DNA of 18,398 nt from Pavlovales sp. CCMP2436 (lineage: Eukaryota; Haptophyta; Pavlovophyceae; Pavlovales), in NCBI GenBank assembly GCA_026770615.1, contig MU631441.1:56903-75300 (forward strand), read 5' to 3'. The position numbers were made by a program, and so were the translations under genes. Positions 1 through 7,031 of this stretch are shown here, one piece after another; within the stretch, counting starts at the first letter, position 1; every line of letters starts with the position of its first letter. The notes under the pieces were generated by a model. The model ran no database searches and had not been told where the DNA came from. It saw nothing but the letters and a program-made list of their open reading frames with translations.

Positions 1-19
1 GGGGGGGGGGGGGGGGGGG
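1..19. other. poly-G run at the window edge
   Basis: Nineteen consecutive G residues open the window and end abruptly in ordinary sequence. No other such tract occurs here. It may be an assembly or sequencing artefact (two-colour chemistries read absent signal as G) or the edge of a real homopolymer. Confidence 0.6.
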
Positions 20-128
20 TAGAAGCCAGGTCATTATCTGTACTCGTATAATATTCTCTATCGGCGGGAGGCAATGCTCAAAGACATTTCACACACACAC
101 TTGTATAGTGTAAAGGCTAGTGATGAAA

Positions 129-540
129 TAATGTTTGTGATTTGCGAAGGTGTGCCGCGCTCGCAGACGGACTGAATTTTAGAGGCAAATGGGGAAATGC
201 AGTGACGGTCAATCAGCGCGCCAGTTGAGAGTCGTCGATTGTCGTGTGTCTGATCTGATCAGCGTTGGGGACGGTATCCGTGTGTGTGTATGTTTTTAGT
301 TAAACGTCCGTCTCCGGGAGGATCTCACTAGATTAAAGTGTTGAAAAACACTCAGATCCAGGGATCCACCCTGAGCACACGGATACTGTCCCCACCGCTG
401 ATCAGTTCAGCCACACGACGATCGACGACTGAAGATTATCGACTGGCGCGCTGACCGACCTCCACTGCTCTTCCTCGCGTCGTCTGAAAATGCAGCACCG
501 TCTGCGAGTGCGGCCCACCTTCGCGCATCCCAAACATTAC
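129..540. repeat. long foldback element with ~160 bp inverted arms
   Basis: The stretch from about 129 to 285 is an imperfect inverted copy of about 376 to 540. Shared anchors in order are TAATGTTTG, GCGAAGGTG, CGCAGACGG, CAGCGCGCCAGT, GTCGTCGAT, CTGATCAGCG and TATCCGTGTG. The centre of about 90 bp carries TTGAAAAACACTCAGATCC, which recurs elsewhere in the window. This is the architecture of a non-autonomous foldback or MITE-type DNA transposon. No transposase is present. Ends are approximate because I aligned by eye. Confidence 0.75.
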
Positions 541-628
541 TTCCTTGCTAGCCTGGCTCGCATATGTTGAGGTTTTTGCCCCCCGGGGCAAAAACCACAA
601 ATGTGCGCGACTTATTTGCTAGCCCATT

Positions 629-1213
629 CTATCCCACCCCTTGACGGGGGTGGGCCTCGGGCGCAGGACTTTGGGTTGCGGGGTGTGGCGGGCTTGCTGG
701 CTCATGTTTGCGTTTTGAAGACTTTGAGCTTGCTGGCTCATGTTTGGTTTTAGGCTTTTTGTCGCCCGAGTGGTTTGACAACGTGGATGACTGGCCGGTT
801 TCAAGGGCCCGTTTGGTTGCTGAGCGCAGTGTGCGTGGGTGGTGCATGACTATTACGGACTTGTCATGGGTCAGTGCGTGCATGCGTGACGGGCCTGCTG
901 CGGATTCGTGGTTTATGGCGGGACTGGCTGGTCCTGTTTTGGGTTCGGTGGGACTGACTGCTTCTGGTAGTAATGAGGTTTTGGTTTGAGAAGGTCTCTG
1001 GTTGCGTTTTTCCACGTTTGATGTGCGTAAGCGTTGCTGGCCTCGGCTGGGCCTGAGGGTGGGCTTCGACTGCACGGAGGGTATGGTCGGGTTTACACCT
1101 GTTAATGAGTCTTCATTATTCGTAGGTTGGTTGCGCATCAGGCATCTTCGTTTGGCAGGAGTGGTCAGTGCACTGGTGTCCGTTGGGTGGTGCATGAATG
1201 TGACGGACTGCAC
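629..1213 (-). CDS. hypothetical Pro/Ser/Lys-rich ORF, doubtful
   Basis: An open frame of about 194 codons on the minus strand. The predicted protein is low in hydrophobic residues and rich in Pro, Ser, Thr, Lys and Arg, like a disordered nuclear protein. It contains internally similar pieces: MHHP occurs twice, and KHEPAS occurs twice near the C-terminus. No ATG starts the annotated stretch: the codon at its 5' end is GTG and the frame stays open further upstream, into a copy of a dispersed repeat (1214-1249). The DNA underneath contains direct repeats, so the length may be an accident of GC-rich repetitive sequence. I recognise no domain. It could be an exon or nothing. Confidence 0.2.
   Translation of the reverse strand: MQSVTFMHHPTDTSALTTPAKRRCLMRNQPTNNEDSLTGVNPTIPSVQSKPTLRPSRGQQRLRTSNVEKRNQRPSQTKTSLLPEAVSPTEPKTGPASPAINHESAAGPSRMHALTHDKSVIVMHHPRTLRSATKRALETGQSSTLSNHSGDKKPKTKHEPASSKSSKRKHEPASPPHPATQSPAPEAHPRQGVG
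692..755. repeat. 36-bp direct repeat, two copies
   Basis: GCTTGCTGGCTCATGTTTG at 692 recurs at 728, with similar continuation (GCGTTTTGAAG against GTTTTAGGC). The offset is exactly 36 bases, so it is a two-unit minisatellite. Confidence 0.75.
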
Positions 1214-1249
1214 GGGGTGGATCCCTGGATTTGAGTGTTTTTCAACGCT
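1214..1249 (-). repeat. dispersed repeat fragment, inverted copy of 342-371
   Basis: GGGTGGATCCCTGGATTTG followed by AGTGTTTTTCAAC is the reverse complement, with one mismatch, of the centre of the foldback element at 342-371. A diverged copy also lies near 17665 on the right side of the window. Confidence 0.75.
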
Positions 1250-1271
1250 CAGGCAAGGGTGGTACGGGTAG

Positions 1272-2000
1272 GCAACGCGGACTTGGATCCGAAATTAGCT
1301 TGAGCCCTGTCCGATAGACACCCGGACGCTATTTACTGCTGGCGGGCCTTCGCATTCCTCCGCCAGAAAGTCCTGTTATAATCCGGACAGGCTTGAGCCA
1401 AGGGAGTAAGGGAAGAAAGGTCGGGTTTTTTGGGCTATTTATGTTAGAAACACATCGTTTCCAGCTCTCGAACTGGGATGTCAAGGGCCTTCCTAACGGC
1501 GCCGACCGGGGCGGCTCCGGGCTTACCGGTGTGGCCTAGGGGGCCGCTCCAACCCGTCGCCGACCGGCTGTTCCTGCCCAGAAACAGAACTTATACCAGC
1601 TTCCGATTCGGAAAGCCGCCGCTCTCACAGCCCGTCTGACGGAGCCCAGCGGGAGGTGAGCGGCCACCAGCGGACGTCCGAAGCACAGCTCGCTCGAACA
1701 TCTGGACTTGTTGCTCGCGTGCTCGCATGCGGCCGGCGGGGCGAACGCTGCTCGCCGATGTCGGTGCATCAGCCCTGGAGGATCGATACGCGCGTCAAGG
1801 CGAGGCGTCGAGGCGAGGCGTGCGCGGGTGTCCGAGGGCGCGCACACCGGTGACACGCGCGGTACGGTCGATGGTATGGCTTAAATAGACGGTCACCGCC
1901 TCGCTGGCCCGCGCAGCGCCTCCAGAGCTCCACAGGAAGGCTGCGGCTGAGGCCCACTTTTCGAGAAATTACCACCCCAGCTCAAGCTTTGGATGCTCCG
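1272..2000. other. GC-rich stretch without a supported gene
   Basis: Short open frames occur on both strands but overlap one another, have no recognisable motif and look like by-products of high GC. I see weak partial inversion around the two GCTTGAGCC sites (1298, 1391), and nothing more. Confidence 0.5.
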
Positions 2001-2005
2001 AACGT

Positions 2006-2105
2006 TCAGAGGCCACTAATCCTGAATAAGCTCTGACCTCTGAGCAATTTATATGGGGACCTCTGAGTTCAGAGGTCAGAATCAAATAGGGGACCTCTGA
2101 GCACC
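2006..2105. repeat. cluster of ACCTCTGA palindromic repeats
   Basis: The words GACCTCTGAG and TTCAGAGG recur in both orientations across 100 bases. One pair (ACCTCTGAGTTCAGAGGT) forms a near-perfect short hairpin. This looks like a foldback remnant or a structured spacer. No gene is involved. Confidence 0.65.
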
Positions 2106-2111
2106 CCTACA

Positions 2112-2183
2112 AAATTCGTATGTCGGGAGATGAGCGACCTGGCGCTCAAATTCGTATGTCGGGAGATGAGTGACCTGGCGCTT
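2112..2183. repeat. 36-bp tandem duplication
   Basis: Two head-to-tail copies of a 36-base unit starting AAATTCGTATGTCGGGAG. They differ at two positions only (GAGC/GAGT, and the last base). Confidence 0.9.
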
Positions 2184-2630
2184 TCCCACACGGTGGGAGA
2201 TTGCGCTGGCGCTGGATTGGCGCATGCAAGGCGACGCGCTGTCTTCCTATTGGCGTAGAACTATTTAAAATCGCGATAAAATTGAAATTGCGATCCTCCA
2301 GAGTCGATGGCCTTCCTGAGTCCTCCCGTTTCGCACCGGCGGCCGCGTTCACGCCCATTGCGGGACTATAGAAGGCGATGGGCTCGGCCGCGGATGCCCT
2401 CCCGGTGCTGATCGCGTGCACGCGTCCGTTCGCCCGGCCCGATAGGTCTCGCGCCACCGAGAAAGGCAAAGCCCCCCATGTTCTTTGGCCGGCGAGGCGT
2501 GTTACGGCCGGCCTCGCTGCCTCGCCGGTCTGAAGCGCGCCGCGCGGTCCGGCCTTCCAATATGTAAAAGTGGTCCCAAACGTTGTTTATTCCGGAGCGC
2601 CACCATCGTGGATATGTTCTTTCTTATTTT

Positions 2631-2710
2631 CGAATTTGAGCGATTTTGAGCGATTTTGCCTGTTCTTGATTTTGAGTGATTTCTGTTATTTGCGATTTTG
2701 AGCGATTCGC
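2631..2710. repeat. degenerate GATTTTGAGC minisatellite
   Basis: GATTTTGAGCGATTTTG and close variants recur about six times in 80 bases (GAATTTGAGCG, GATTTTGAGTG, GCGATTTTGAGCG). It is a simple repeat in host-type DNA with no coding meaning that I can see. Confidence 0.7.
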
Positions 2711-3280
2711 AGCTTTGGGACGTGCGAATCCGGATACGCTGCCGCAATGCCGGTAGCCGCGAGTCCGAAGATCAATGTGTGATAAGTTTAGAGTGGTTTT
2801 GAAGAGGGAGTACTTACAGATTTAACGACCGTTTGATCCCACCGTGTGATTCTTGTCCACGAGGGGCAAGAGTCACACGCCCTACCACCATCCCTGCTGC
2901 CATGACTAATGTCTGCCGTCGACCAAGTCAGCGAAAGAACACCACCTGTTGAACCATGCTGAGCCGTTAATAATGTAATTTGACCAGAAGAAGCCGCACA
3001 CGGATCCCGGGTCCAATGCTGACAGCGCTCGATCCGACGAATCCTGGACTCGTCCGATGAAAGCCGCGATGTACGGCACGCTAGTACAGCGTGTCGTCCA
3101 GCCTGCTCTTCGGACTTGGGGATCGCATTCAGGTGCATCAAACGCCGGTGGTCGCATCCCTCCCATATCACTCACTGACAGGCGGCGCATCGTGGGCCGC
3201 GTCGCCGCGTGGCTACCGGTCGATTATTCATACAGTTCAGCCGCAAGGCTGATTGATGCTCAGGGAGAGCTAAGTGCCCC
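2711..3280. other. stretch without a supported gene
   Basis: Open frames of 94-127 codons run on both strands and overlap each other. None has a recognisable domain, and the plus-strand one continues straight through a satellite and a MITE. I see no RNA gene here. Confidence 0.45.
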
Positions 3281-3286
3281 TGTCAA

Positions 3287-3616
3287 GTTTTGGATCCTGC
3301 TTCAGTTCGGATCCTTATATTTGGCTTACATGGTGTTGTGGGCAATGAGAACGGCGAATTTTGGGCTAATGCTCAATTTCTTAGCAAAATACAAACAAAA
3401 CATCATTAATTGTTTCTTTAATTCCTATTCAAGGGCACAAAAAACGAGGCTCAGTTCCTTAACGCTGTTACGGTTTTGTATTGTCCGCGACACCTTGTAC
3501 TTGGATTCTGCGTCGGGTCGGATCCTCAGATGTCTAGTTTTGGATCCTGCTTCGGGTTGGATCCTCAGATGTCGAGTTGTGGATCTTGCTTCAGTTCGGA
3601 TCCTCAGACGTCTAAG
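3287..3616. repeat. ~40-bp tandem repeat (TTGGATCCTGCTTC family), split by a MITE
   Basis: Units of 37-40 bp with the plan TTGGATCCTGCTTCGGGTT, then GGATCCTCAGATGTC, lie at 3501-3539, 3540-3579 and 3580-3616. A related unit occurs at 3287-3318, on the other side of the MITE at 3327-3499. The layout implies that the array came first and the MITE landed inside it. Confidence 0.8.
3327..3499. mobile_element. Tc1/mariner-like MITE, copy 1 (most diverged)
   Basis: A 173-bp element bounded by TA, with terminal inverted repeats TACATGGTGTTGTGGGCAA (left) and the complement of TACAAGGTGTCGCGGACAA (right). The interior carries TTCTTAGCAAA and ACAAAAAACGAGGCTCAGTT, shared with copies 2 and 3. TA flanks and a TACAGGGTGTC-type end are typical of Tc1/mariner non-autonomous derivatives. 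No transposase ORF is present. Confidence 0.75.
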
Positions 3617-3676
3617 TAAATTGGATCCTTGGTGGGATTAACTCTCTTCACGCGCTCAATAATTTGCGTCCGAGGT

Positions 3677-3850
3677 TACAGGATGTCGCAGGCAATAATC
3701 TTGAACGGCGCTTTTGAGACTGAGGATCTGTTTCTTAGCAAATTGCATACAGACAATGCTTGAAATTTGTTCAAATTACTATTGAAGGGCACAAAAAACG
3801 AGGCTCAGTTTCTTAACGTTGCGGTTTCTTATTGCCCGCGACACCCTGTA
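3677..3850. mobile_element. Tc1/mariner-like MITE, copy 2
   Basis: A 174-bp element. The left end TACAGGATGTCGCAGGCAA and the right end (complement TACAGGGTGTCGCGGGCAA) are inverted repeats differing at two positions in 19, both with TA at the outer edge. The interior matches copy 1 (TTCTTAGCAAA, GGGCACAAAAAACGAGGCTC). Confidence 0.85.
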
Positions 3851-3981
3851 TTTGTCTAATTTGCGATGGGTCGGACGCCGCGCTCACGGCATCTGCACGA
3901 GGCGCTCGGCACGCGCACACGCGCAGTGCCAGTTTCGTCGTCAGCTTTTGTTCCGTCTGCTGGCAGCTGCGTGGATATATT

Positions 3982-4036
3982 ACTGATAGGGATTCAAGCA
4001 GCGTCTGACTGTCCTAAAAGTTGTGCTGCGCGCGGA
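3982..4036 (-). repeat. retroposon fragment, same family as the insert in the D5 helicase
   Basis: CTGATAGGGATTCAAGC followed by GCGTCTGACTGT matches, in inverse orientation, the 3' part of the 79-bp insertion at 5935-6013. Similarity fades toward 4030, where MITE copy 3 begins. This shows the insertion sequence is a dispersed family of this genome. Confidence 0.75.
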
Positions 4037-4191
4037 TACAGAGGATCGCGGGCAATAAGTAGTTTGGATTTTGAGCTTGAGGATGAGCTTCTTAGCAAAT
4101 TACATTCAAACAATGCTTAAATTTTCTTAAATTACATGCAAACAATGCAAAAAAACGAGGCTCAGTTTCTTATTGCCCGCGATCCCCTGTA
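4037..4191. mobile_element. Tc1/mariner-like MITE, copy 3
   Basis: A 155-bp element. The left end TACAGAGGATCGCGGGCAAT and the right end (complement TACAGGGGATCGCGGGCAAT) match at all but one position and end in TA. The interior shares CTTCTTAGCAAATTACA and AAAAAACGAGGCTCAGTTTC with the other copies, and it is shortened near the middle. Confidence 0.85.
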
Positions 4192-4392
4192 TATCAGAGG
4201 CAATAGAACGCGAGAGCACCTACAGTTCTGCAGCCCCAGCAAGGCCTCCTCTGCGACGCTGTGAGTGTCGAACCAGTCCAGAGGTGCCGCAATCGGGCGG
4301 AAACCTGCCATTTTTGCGGGTGTTAGTTCGCGCGTTTACTAATTTGCAAAGTTAGTTACTTATCCTGCAATTAACTATTTTAAAGAACCTTT

Positions 4393-4474
4393 ACTCAACC
4401 GCATTGAATCCCTATTACAGATATGTGATACAGGCTAATTACATAATTATGATAGGGATTCAATGCGCTTGAGT
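4393..4474. repeat. 82-bp inverted repeat (hairpin element) with 23-bp arms
   Basis: The left arm 4393-4415 and the right arm 4452-4474 are complementary at 22 of 23 positions (core ATTGAATCCCTAT / ATAGGGATTCAAT), with a 36-base AT-rich centre. The arm core TTGAATCCCTAT is also the terminal word of the retroposon at 5935-6013 and of the fragment at 3982. Confidence 0.85.
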
Positions 4475-4728
4475 ACAAAAGACAACTTTGTCTCTTTGAC
4501 TTTGTAATAGTGCAACACACTGTGCACTGTCCAAGCGGCGAGCTTGTGTGAGTCGTTTACACTACCCGGAGTGCTAACAGAACTAGCGCAGTGTTATAAT
4601 AGAACAGTCCACACGCGCCAAACAGGCGGATTGTGGTCGCAATTTTCCGAACTTCCAATGGATGATATCAACGATTGACGAACTGCCGCTTTATCAAGAT
4701 GTGGTTTTAAAGCGCGACTGCTTCGTTT
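4475..4728. other. left transition from GC-rich flank to AT-rich viral block
   Basis: Base composition begins to change here and becomes strongly AT-rich after about 4830. A 54-codon plus-strand frame (ATG 4662 to TGA 4826) contains DELPLYQDVVLKRDC. It overlaps the minus-strand ORF at 4729-4950 and I cannot say which, if either, is real. I see no terminal inverted repeat or target duplication marking an exact junction. Confidence 0.4.
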
Positions 4729-4950
4729 TCAACTCCATAATGACCGACTGTATTGCCGTAAATTGGTACTTCGCTTACAATTCAATGAGTAACGACTTCT
4801 CGCTCGACCGGTGTAGTATGTTATGATTTTACCTACATATCGACGATTGAATGCGCCTTTATACGGTTTACCGTTTACCAAAAAAATATATTTAGAATTT
4901 GGTATAGTGTCTTTCTTCCAACCATTTAATTTATCGATAGAGTCGGACAT
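4729..4950 (-). CDS. hypothetical small protein behind the packaging ATPase, probably damaged
   Basis: The frame starts at ATG 4950 (MSDSIDKLNGWKKD) directly after TATATAGAC, a signal that also precedes the penton-like gene at 7032, so this start is well supported. About the first 45 residues (KYIFLVNGKPYKGAFNRR) look like natural protein. The end (GRARSRYSLNCKRST) is Arg-rich and unlike the beginning, while another frame over 4700-4820 reads sensibly (PIYGNTVGHYGVENEA). A frameshift near 4830 is therefore likely and the real gene probably ran further left. It follows the ATPase by 27 bases on the same strand. I do not recognise the family. Confidence 0.45.
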   Translation of the reverse strand: MSDSIDKLNGWKKDTIPNSKYIFLVNGKPYKGAFNRRYVGKIITYYTGRARSRYSLNCKRSTNLRQYSRSLWS

Positions 4951-4973
4951 GTCTATATACAAGAGAAGATTTT
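4951..4973 (-). promoter_or_regulatory. viral promoter-like motif upstream of the 4950 ORF
   Basis: On the minus strand this reads AAAATCTTCTCTTG then TATATAGAC, ending exactly at the ATG. It matches the 22 bases before the gene at 7032 almost completely. It overlaps the ATPase stop region, as expected for compact viral genes. Confidence 0.6.
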
Positions 4974-4977
4974 ATTA

Positions 4978-5486
4978 TTATTGTATTGTTAAACGGTTGA
5001 ATCTATTATATATATTACCATCTTCATCAATAAACATAAACGCCCGATCTTTTTTTGTTTGGTCTGGTTTGAAGATATGTTTTAAATATGCTTCGAAATC
5101 TTTGCTATTTATATTTATTTCGTCTGTGATACTCATAATTTTTTTTTTTTGCCTGGTCTGAATATGATAAAATTATTGATATTTTTACGAATTAATAGAG
5201 GCGCTTGAATATATGATTGAACTACTGACCAAAAAGACATACGTAAATGCCTTCGATTACATAAGAATTTTGTCAGTGTTCTCTGAAGTTCGATATTTTT
5301 CATGGAGGCGGCCATATCGTCCATGATGACAAGACTATTTTTATTATTTTTGCATTATTTTCTATTTCTTGTTCGACTTCAGTAATTGTAAATTGCTTTT
5401 TTGAGAAAAAGATCGACAGTTTTGGGAACTTGTTCGCATTCAGTGACAAGCTACTGGATTGTCGTACTAAATAAATACGTGATATT
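4978..5486 (-). pseudogene. A32-type genome-packaging ATPase, C-terminal half, broken
   Basis: In the family this FtsK/HerA-like motor pumps viral DNA into the capsid. Three minus-strand frame segments fit in order: 5325-5486 (FPKLSIFFSKKQFT), 5133-5324, which opens with the Walker B type DDMA and continues through CNRRHLRMSFWSVVQSYIQ and RKNINNFIIFRPGKKK, and 4978-5136 (DFEAYLKHIFKPDQ, then FMFIDEDGNIYNRFN) ending in TAA. The NRRH, sensor-like VQSY and RKN..N.I.FRP order is characteristic of A32 ATPases of nucleocytoviruses and relatives. Breaks lie near 5325 and in a 12-T run at 5139-5150; the latter may be a sequencing slip. The N-terminal half with Walker A is missing: similarity stops where the head-to-head D5 fragment begins. 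The 4978-5136 piece starts with its own ATG but is best read as the ATPase tail. Confidence 0.8.
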
Positions 5487-6569
5487 ATGCCGTCTGATTA
5501 TATAATGAATAACACGGGATATAAATATCCTGAAAAGATTGATGAGGAAGCTAAAAAAAAATTGTTAAATATTACAATACTATTTATCCAGATGAAGATG
5601 TGCGTGCATATATGTGGAATAATGACAATCTTACTTGAATGGTGAAAGAATATTTCAAACGTTTAATATTCATACCGGTTCGGGATGTAATTCGAAAAGT
5701 ACTAAAACAGCCATGTTAAAAAAGGTACTTGGCGATTACTTTATTGAAGTAAATCCTAAGCCGCAAAAGGAGCAAATGCTACGTCTGAATTACATACTGC
5801 TAAAGGTAGGCGTATGGTATTTTTCAATGAACCGGAGAGTGACGTAGATAATAAGCTACAAGTGGGAATATTGAAAAAGATCGCAGACGGTCATAAAGGA
5901 ATCCTGAAGACACGTGGCTTATATAAAGATGCAGGCAGCAGGCAATGGGCGACGCAGCGCTCAGACCAGCAAAACATTCAGAACAGTCAGACGCCAGCTT
6001 GAATCCCTATCAGTATATAAAGATGCAGTAGAGTTTCCCATCTTCTTCCGGTTAGAAGGCGCTTGCAACAACAAACCAGGAATTCTGTAGACGGTGGCAT
6101 TGGTCGACGTGTTCGAATTGTTAACCACCCCACGAAATTCGTCGACGATCTTGACCCTACGAATATATACCAAGCTAAACTTAATAATGAATTTGTTGAT
6201 GAAATACCTACTGATATTATTCGTAATACTTACATACTTTTATTGATTGACCATTTTATTACTACGAGCTCTATCGCTAAAACTGAGAATGTACCTAAGC
6301 AAATCGTAGACGATAGCAACGAATACATTGCTGACTTGAATATTGTGCTTGGTTTCATTATGGATAAATATGAAATTACGGGAAATGAAAAAGATACAAT
6401 TTCATCAAGTCAAATATTCACTGATTATAAGAACTATACGAAAGATAAAATGACACAGTCAAAGTTTAAGGACGATATGCTTGGGATTGGTGGGATTACT
6501 TGTAACCGTAAATAAACAGGTGTGTATTTCGGTGGGCTTGTTAAGCAATCAAAAGACGAAGATGAATAA
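5487..6569 (+). pseudogene. D5-type SF3 primase-helicase, C-terminal helicase part, broken
   Basis: D5 proteins unwind DNA for viral genome replication. Here only the helicase end is left, starting around DYIMNNTGYKYPEKIDEE at 5493; the upstream primase is absent. Motifs in order: DEDVRAYM (about 5600), Walker A-like HTGSGCNSKST (5671-5703, with Ser in place of the Gly before the Lys), Walker B-like RMVFFNEPE (about 5806), KTRGLYKDA, and the sensor/arginine segment DGGIGRRVRIV (about 6088). The C-terminus continues past an in-frame TAA at 6513-6515 (GVYFGGLVKQSKDEDE) to TAA at 6567-6569. Reading-frame changes lie at the 9-A run 5553-5561, near 5630, near 5775 and near 6085. A 79-bp retroposon sits at 5935-6013. 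The gene cannot make a working helicase. Confidence 0.85.
5920..6028. mobile_element. small retroposon insertion with 15-bp target site duplication
   Basis: TATATAAAGATGCAG occurs at 5920-5934 and again at 6014-6028. Between them lie 79 GC-richer bases (5935-6013) beginning GCAGCAGGCAATGGG and ending CTTGAATCCCTATCAG. The helicase reading resumes after the second duplicate, so the 79 bases plus one duplicate are extra. A related fragment lies at 3982-4036. A 15-bp duplication is typical of LINE-mobilised short elements. The end word weakly resembles a tRNA B box, but that is only a guess. Confidence 0.85.
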
Positions 6570-6576
6570 TAAAAAT

Positions 6577-6682
6577 AGCTTAACGGTGTAGGGGTGTAGG
6601 CCAAGAACCAAACTATTTTTAATTTGAAAGTTCTCTCTATGAAATAGTTTTGTTTTGGCCTACACCCCTACACCTTTAAGCT
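6577..6682 (+). terminator. strong hairpin downstream of the D5 helicase
   Basis: Arms 6577-6618 and 6642-6682 pair over about 40 bases with few mismatches (core GGTGTAGGGGTGTAGGCC against GGCCTACACCCCTACACC) around a 23-base loop. It starts eight bases after the final D5 stop. Hairpins at transcript 3' ends are known in mimiviruses, so a transcription or processing signal is plausible. It might instead be a small inverted-repeat element. Confidence 0.6.
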
Positions 6683-6868
6683 TTTCTCTACCTCTACCTA
6701 TATTATATTCTCTATTCTATATATTTCTCGTATAAAGTTAAAATTATATACATACTAATAGTATTAATTTAGTATAAAGTAAAGGAGAAGGAAGGAAGGT
6801 AAAAAAATATAAAGTTAATGTATACGGGGTATTGTATTCAAACGTATAGAATCTGCGCAGAGCCAGAT
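6683..6868. other. AT-rich intergenic stretch
   Basis: Contains many TATA-like words and an A/G-rich tract (AAGGAGAAGGAAGGAAGG at 6781). I see no gene. An ATG at 6818 is in frame with the downstream small ORF and could extend it. Confidence 0.5.
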
Positions 6869-7009
6869 ATGGATAATAATTTATCACAAAATGACGAAGA
6901 TGATGACGACGACGATAAAGATACCCCAAGTAATTTTTTTCATGTGAACAAAATAAGAGCTAAAAAATATATCGCGAATACTCCCGACGTTTATAATCGC
7001 AATAAATAA
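6869..7009 (+). CDS. small acidic protein of unknown function, intact
   Basis: An intact frame of 46 residues from ATG 6869 (MDNNLSQNDEDDDDDDKD), or 63 residues from ATG 6818. I prefer 6869 because the extra N-terminus (MYTGYCIQTYRICAEP) looks non-coding. An Asp run is followed by a mixed basic tail (KIRAKKYIANTPDVYNRN). The stop is 22 bases before the next gene and overlaps its promoter-like motif. Viral small acidic proteins can be DNA mimics or virion components, but nothing here proves a role. Confidence 0.45.
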   Translation: MDNNLSQNDEDDDDDDKDTPSNFFHVNKIRAKKYIANTPDVYNRNK

Positions 7010-7031
7010 AAATATCTTCTTATATATAGAC
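7010..7031 (+). promoter_or_regulatory. viral promoter-like motif before the penton-like gene
   Basis: AAATATCTTCT then TATATATAGAC ends exactly at the ATG of the gene at 7032. It is nearly the same as the minus-strand motif at 4951-4973, and related to sequences before 8528 and 15262 (minus). Confidence 0.65.

Noticed and set aside
1536..1975. Overlapping open frames on both strands in GC-rich DNA
   Set aside because: They overlap each other, are Arg/Ala/Cys-rich with no motif, and are expected by chance at this GC content.
2146..3190. Minus-strand frames of 64-127 codons
   Set aside because: No recognisable domain, overlap with tandem repeats and with one another, and no coherent protein-like composition.
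3057..3641. 194-codon plus-strand open frame
   Set aside because: It runs through the ~40-bp tandem array and the whole of MITE copy 1, and its C-terminus is just translated satellite (repeats of ILRC/LDPASG type).
5133..5136. The 52-codon ORF 4978-5136 as a separate gene
   Set aside because: Its sequence continues the C-terminal pattern of A32 ATPases across a T12 run, so it is better read as the ATPase tail.
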